From Tubiluchus corallicola (lineage: Eukaryota > Priapulida > Priapulimorpha > Priapulimorphida > Tubiluchidae), in the NCBI GenBank assembly GCA_030141605.1, contig JAQGDQ010002370.1:397167-461166 (forward strand): a DNA stretch of 64,000 bases, in the 5' to 3' direction. The number at the start of each line of letters is the position of its first letter. Positions within the stretch are counted from its first letter, which is position 1. Under the pieces are notes generated by a model that made no database searches, was not told where the DNA came from, and saw only the letters and a list, made by a program, of their open reading frames with translations. A program made the translations under genes and the position numbers. Shown here piece after piece: positions 59,801 through 64,000 of this stretch.

Positions 59801-62423
59801 TCGCTTATTAACTAAACCTACACTAGCCTACGTTGCAAGTTTGCTGCCAGAGAGAAAACTCATTAGTCTGAACATTCCATAAGATTAGATGCTGAATAAG
59901 TATCAACTGTTCGGATGTATATAAAATTTCCCCCGATGAGACAAAAAGCCAACGCCAGATAAAACTGCAAAAAAGCAATTTGCCAGCCAGCATTGTTTAA
60001 TTTCTGCCAGTAATTACACTCCGTGACCACTCAGCAAACCTCTCCTCAACTTAGGCAAGAGTTTGCAGACTGAGCAGCTGATTCACTCACCTATGCGCTG
60101 TTAACATTGTATATTTCATATACTGTTCAGAAGTTTTTGGATGATTAAGCTCATCTCGTAATATTGTCGGTACTTTTTCTTGTAGCAGAAGTGGAGCCTC
60201 GTTGTTACGGCCACCATCAAACATACCAAATAATGCTTCATCAGCTCCATACTGTGGTATCCTTACTTGAGTAATACACAATCTACACAACAGTAAATTT
60301 CAATTTAAAACTTGAATTAAGCAAAAATATTATAATCTTACGAAAATGATTTGGTTGCTAAAGAATTGTTAGATGTGATAAATCTTTACTAAATCCTCTA
60401 GACTGTACTCAAAAAATATTTTAATGATGTTCAGAATAAAAACAAGAGAATAAATTTTTCATTTACTCACTTGTTTCGAGAACCAGAAGTTTCTGAAAAT
60501 CCTACAGACCATGGTGGTTCCTGTATAATAGTTGGTTCTCCTATTAATGTGCTGCGACTCCGCCCGGTCATGTCCACAAGAGAAATATTCTTCACTGAGC
60601 TAAACACAAGGTAAAATCATACCAAGTTTCCAAATAACACTTGTAAAAGTTCAACTAAATTAAAAATCTTACACTGATTTAGCATAAAAGCAATATTAAC
60701 TTTTAATTATGTTGTTCCTCTTGACAATAAATGCACATCAACTATGCCTACCTGAATGACTGAAATGATTGTGGACTAACTTGTAGCCCCGAATTACATG
60801 ACACATCTAAATGTTTGAGTTGCGAAGCCATAATATTGGAAACAGAGACTTTGTGCAGTTGGTTACATCCTACATCGAGCACCTGCAAAAAATGGAAAAA
60901 AATTACTCATACACTATCGCATACCTTACAGGTTAAAAGTAAGGATCAAAAACTATCGTAGGAAACAACAGGCATTTGAATTAAAAAATAGAAATTGATA
61001 TAGTTCATCTGCTTCATTGGCTATAAACCAGATAATTGTTTACCTTCAGTGAAACTGCCTTGTAAAAGTCAGGCAACGATCGCAGGATGTTTGAATGAGC
61101 TCGTAGGACAATTAATTTGGGAAGCTGTCCAATTACATCAGGCAGGTATTGCAGCTTGTTCCCAGAAACGTTCAGTTCTTCAAGAACCTCTAGCTTACAC
61201 ACAGCTCTGAAGAAACCAGAAAAAAACATTAACGATGCCATACTATCATCCAGAAACATATTACTTAAAACTTACTACTGCAAAAATAGACAACAAGCAG
61301 TTGTTAGAATACTTACTCATGGGATATCTCTTGTAGGTCATTGTATGCCATATGCAGAATTTTCAACCTTGGATATTCACAGACTTCTTCAAACACTGAA
61401 TCTACTAAGTAGTTACAAGAGAGGTACAGTTCAGACACTTTGTTCAAGTCTTGTATTTGGTTTAGAGGTGGAAAATGTGTCAACCGGTTGTTTGTAGCAT
61501 TGAGAATACGCAACCTGCAAGACCAAAATGACATTGATAAAAGCAGTTACCCAACGTATGTGTAATAGCAGCTTAGCAAACAAAAGAATTCAAAGTAAAC
61601 TTTAACCCTTTCACTACGTACTTGCTTATTAACAGGGCCACATCAGCTTTTGCACATTTGACAATAACTTCTTGTGGTGCGTTCTAAACAGAATCTTCTA
61701 CATAAACAGCTATTTGTCATTAAACAGTAATATTGAATATTAGTCTTATTTATACACATGCGCACACATACGTGCACACCCACACAAATAAGCACATACT
61801 TATGTTTAGAAACCAGTTTTCATAAAAGACGCAATACTTATTCATAATATGCAATCATTTTATAAGAATGCAGAACAATCAACTAAATATACGATCAGTT
61901 GTTTTGTCAAGTGATCAACTAACATTTCATCAACGATCTACAAGTAATTTTGCGTGTGGGAACATACTATGCAGTACAGTATTGTGGAATGTACCTGGCT
62001 TCAAAGTAACCCCAAGGCTGTCAAACTTTTCTTTAATGTTTTGCAGACCTGCGGTTAGTACTGAGCTTGGGTGGCAGTCTGCTGCCTTCCGTCCCTTACA
62101 AGAAAAACGTAGGCAGCAGTGTGCCACCTTCCATAGTGAAAGGGTTAAAAACAAAAGTTAAAGTTTGGTAGTCAAAACTTAAAACTTTATTTTGAGAACA
62201 TATTTTATATGAGGAGGAGTTACCAACTTTTAGTTTTACTTAAAAATAGTGACTAATGTCATACTTTGTACAGTTAACAAGCAGGTTGTCAGGAAGGTGA
62301 GCAATTCTGTTGTATTCTATATGCAAAGTTTCTATCATACAGTTTTCCACCCATTCCGGAAGTACAGTCAACTGATTGTGATCAACCATAAGTAATTTAA
62401 GATTCTCCATATTACACAACAAT
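54148..62423 (-). CDS. PHLPP-type phosphatase, 3' part (5' end beyond window)
   Basis: PHLPP proteins dephosphorylate the hydrophobic motif of AKT, PKC and S6K, and combine a PH domain, leucine-rich repeats, a PP2C-like phosphatase domain and a PDZ ligand. Twelve exons on the minus strand join in phase: 62423-62265, 61514-61317, 61206-61044, 60882-60752, 60599-60471, 60282-60091, 59086-58855, 58076-57852, 57248-57088, 56807-56630, 55962-55788 and 54440-54148 (TAG), about 745 residues. The first visible exon starts mid-LRR (LLCNMENLKLLMVDHNQLTV), so the PH domain and earlier repeats lie past 64000. LRRs are followed directly by the PP2C-like domain and a poorly conserved tail, the PHLPP order. 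Vertebrates have two paralogues; this cannot be assigned to either. Confidence 0.94.
54645..55562. mobile_element. TIR element with CAGTAGGCGCCGCTTAATA ends
   Basis: A 918-bp element in a PHLPP intron. Left end CAGTAGGCGCCGCTTAATAG and right end CTATTAAGCGGTGCCTACTG are near-perfect inverted repeats, extended by GACTCAC/GTGAGTC. The left flank ends in TA; the right flank is AAG, so a TA duplication is not confirmed. Ends and size resemble pogo/Tc1-mariner non-autonomous elements. Related sequence, including AAAATAAGA and TTTGTTTATAAGCAGGTAC, recurs at 63706-64000. Confidence 0.8.
57088..60599 (-). CDS. PHLPP exons encoding the PP2C-like phosphatase domain
   Basis: Five exons. The domain opens SVKNISLVDMTGRSRSTLIG, then PPWSVGFSETSGSRNK. 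ALFGMFDGGRN replaces the canonical PP2C DGHGG, as in PHLPPs (human MFDGDRN). Next come ASGQRLGAATVLCHL, ANVGHVEVILCRQGEPMKL, SDGIITE joined to DNKVNGNTEATRLLGCSYLY, DELIIIANSGVWQYVSYEEA (canonical DGLWD changed, as in the family), AAKKLQDIAQSYGSKENLSV and MVIRL. The metal-binding Asp of DGG and the Asp of DEL are kept, consistent with an active Mn/Mg-dependent phosphatase, but activity is inference. Confidence 0.93.
59378..59450 (+). mobile_element. Possible one-sided pogo/Tigger-like end
   Basis: TA followed by CAGTATAAACCGTTAATAACG resembles termini of pogo-group elements. An inverted CTCGTTATAG motif occurs about 60 bp inside. No matching right end was found before 60100. A short frame at 59673-59882 downstream has no recognised domain. 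It lies in a PHLPP intron. Confidence 0.35.
60752..62423 (-). CDS. PHLPP exons encoding leucine-rich repeats
   Basis: Four exons carry successive LRRs of the LxxLxLxxNxLxxLP type: LKLLMVDHNQLTVLPEW, IETLHIEYNRIAHLP, LRILNATNNRLTHFP, LYLSCNYLVDSVFEE, LKILHMAYNDLQEIS, LEELNVSGNKLQYLP, LIVLRAHSNILRSLP and VLDVGCNQLHKVSVSN, then the cap LKHLDVSCNSGLQVSPQSF. Repeat spacing is regular at about 22-25 residues. The exon 62423-62265 begins right after a LINE tail. Confidence 0.93.
61606..62144. mobile_element. piggyBac-like MITE, copy B, with TTAA duplication
   Basis: A 539-bp element flanked on both sides by TTAA (61602-61605 and 62145-62148), with ends CCCTTTCACTACG and CATAGTGAAAGGG. TTAA duplication plus CCC/GGG ends is diagnostic of piggyBac-type transposition. 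Collinear with copy A (2165-2780); differences include an extra CAGTTGTTTTGTCAAGTGATC-like stretch and loss of a block present in A. Non-coding, inside a PHLPP intron. Confidence 0.88.
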
Positions 62424-62426
62424 CTA

Positions 62427-63663
62427 CAGAAAAACAAATTTCAATTCAATTCAGTAGATTTATTTCGCAATAAACATATACATATGCATTACATGTGCAT
62501 CGATAATCAGTTTTTGTTAATACAAAATTATGATACAATTCATGAATTCTGCACTAGAGACCCGAGAAGCTAGCTTATGCTAGGCCACTAAAATTAGTTA
62601 CGAGAAAAATTACAATATATTGCTAATGGCTAGTGTGAGTTACAGTGGGCATTAGTAGTAATAATTTCCATAACTGCAATGTAAACTGATGGTCGGTACA
62701 GAGAAATGATAAATGCTTTAACACATTCGTTAAGCATTTGTGGAGGAGGCAACACTTGTTTAGACTATATGGAGGTGCTCATTGCAGATATATATAAGGG
62801 TGGGAAGTAATAAAAATATTATTATACTAGAGGGGAAGTTTTTGAAAATGAAAAACAACAAATCATGATTGAGTGATCAGTTATATGTTTCAAGCAAGTT
62901 TAGTTTATAATTTTTTTCAAATATGTACAGCGTGTTGGCATTTTTAATAGCTGGAGCAATTGAATTCCATATACAAGGGCCATTGTATTTAATAGAAAAT
63001 TTTCTAACATTTGTGTTGCACTGTATGTAGTGATAGTTAAGTCTACATCGTGTACCGTAATTATGTATCTCAGCATTCAAACAAAAATAATCAGTAAATA
63101 AGGGTGGCAATAATTTATGAGAGAATTTGTACATGAAAATGGAAGTTTGGAACTTATTAATGTCATAAATGTTTAGACTTTTAAATATTGGTTGTGTATT
63201 GTCCTGATAACCGCAAATGTTATAGCTCACACTATTTTCTTCTGAATCATGTGAATTTTTTTTCAATCGACTGGTGTATGTGCTTCCCCAAATAATGTTT
63301 GAATTATTAAGATATAGTAAAAAAAGAGAATTATATAATAATACAAGTACTGATTCAGGCAATATGTGTCTAACTCTGTATATAATACCTATGGTTTTTG
63401 GAGATTTTGCTTTCGATAAATCTAAGATGTTCTTGCCAAGTTAGGTGTTCATCTATGATGATGCCCAAGAACTTAGTATATTTTACTTTATTTATTGGGA
63501 TTTTTACTGTATGATTACTAGGGATTCTTTTATTTTTATATGTGAATACAATAAATTTAGATTTTTCAATATTCAGTGATAACTTATTAGCTTTAAACCA
63601 GGTGTGAATGAGAACTAATTGAATATCTTTAAAGCAGGTTGAATGAAATACAGTATGTCAAAT
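62427..63663 (-). mobile_element. 5'-truncated LINE in sense with PHLPP
   Basis: On the minus strand the RT C-terminal region reads HTWFKANKLSLNIEKSKFIV, KVKYTKFLGIIIDEHLTW and QEHLRFIESKI. After one frameshift it continues as RHILPESVLVLLYNSLF, then FQTSIFMYKFSHKLLPPLF, NYGTRCRLNYHY and GPCIWNSIAPAIKN, ending near 62877. A 3' UTR of about 400 nt ends in AATAAATCTACTGAATTG and a TTGAA tail at about 62427-62445, directly beside the acceptor of PHLPP exon 62423-62265. The RT catalytic core is absent. The body is otherwise well preserved, suggesting moderate age. Confidence 0.85.
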
Positions 63664-63705
63664 AATATAGTTGTTCCTTAAACAATAACTGCAACTTTTA
63701 TTTTT

Positions 63706-64000
63706 CAGTTTATTAAACTCAGTTTAATTCTCGTTTAACAGAACCAATCGCCTATTTGACTTAAAAACGACTGGTACCAGCCGGTCATATTCAAATGTAT
63801 ATAAAAACTGTCAATAATTGACTCCTTTGCATAACTGACTCAATACTTTTTCTTTCACGTCTCATTTTAAAATAAGACACTTGTGTGTGCCCAAAGAGCT
63901 TTTACTGCTTTTATGTCATCTTTACGTAGATTTGGTGCACAGCTTTGGTACAGGTACAGGATGTTACGTACAGCTTTGTTTGTAAGCAGGTACAGCGCGC
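63706..64000. mobile_element. Partial second copy of the 54645-55562 family, cut by window edge
   Basis: GACTTAAAAACGACTGGTAC, ATTGACTC repeats, CATTTTAAAATAAGACA and TTTGTTTGTAAGCAGGTACA are collinear with the left part of 54645-55562 at moderate divergence. The left terminus is degraded; the right part is outside the window. Confidence 0.65.

Noticed and set aside
61117-61497. 126-codon plus-strand frame
   Set aside because: Antisense shadow of the PHLPP leucine-rich repeat exons.

Overview
This window is nuclear DNA from an animal, probably a marine invertebrate and possibly a non-bilaterian such as a sponge or cnidarian; the phylum is not resolved. The evidence is spliced protein-coding genes with GT-AG introns, AT-rich non-coding DNA dense in non-autonomous DNA transposons and 5'-truncated non-LTR retrotransposons, and gene families typical of ciliated metazoans. 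No prokaryotic operon, CRISPR array, tRNA or rRNA was seen.

Four genes can be read exon by exon. (1) 904-8655, minus strand: a BBS12-type chaperonin-like protein of the Bardet-Biedl/ciliary chaperonin complex, nine joined exons (788 codons), with its extreme N-terminus unresolved. (2) 18360-42382, plus strand: a complete 26-exon ABCB1/P-glycoprotein-type full ABC transporter of about 1382 residues. All phases join and both nucleotide-binding domains are intact. (3) 45251-52235, minus strand: a complete six-exon proteasome alpha-7 subunit (PSMA7, 251 aa). (4) 54148-62423, minus strand: the 3' part of a PHLPP-type phosphatase (leucine-rich repeats, PP2C-like domain, C-terminal PDZ ligand). Its N-terminal exons lie beyond the right edge. 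BBS12 and ABCB are divergent, ABCB and PSMA7 convergent, and PHLPP lies upstream of PSMA7 in the same orientation. The genes belong to unrelated pathways (cilium assembly, drug/lipid efflux, protein degradation, kinase dephosphorylation), so this is ordinary gene neighbourhood, not a cluster.

The rest is mainly mobile DNA: a hAT-type MITE with a perfect 8-bp target duplication (27744-28055), two copies of a piggyBac-like MITE with TTAA ends (2165-2780 and 61606-62144), a 951-bp foldback element next to the BBS12 5' end, several other terminal-inverted-repeat elements, and three 5'-truncated LINEs with readable reverse-transcriptase C-termini (in an ABCB intron, in PSMA7 intron 1, and beside a PHLPP exon). 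The 9.6 kb between BBS12 and ABCB holds repeats and one weak two-part ORF.

I found no clearly new biological system. The points most worth a second look are transposon sequence lying directly against splice sites (BBS12 at 5388, PHLPP at 62424), an ABCB first extracellular loop more than twice the usual length with four cysteines, a chimeric relic of ABCB exons 18 and 20 inside intron 20, and a tandem in-frame acceptor in the last PHLPP exon.
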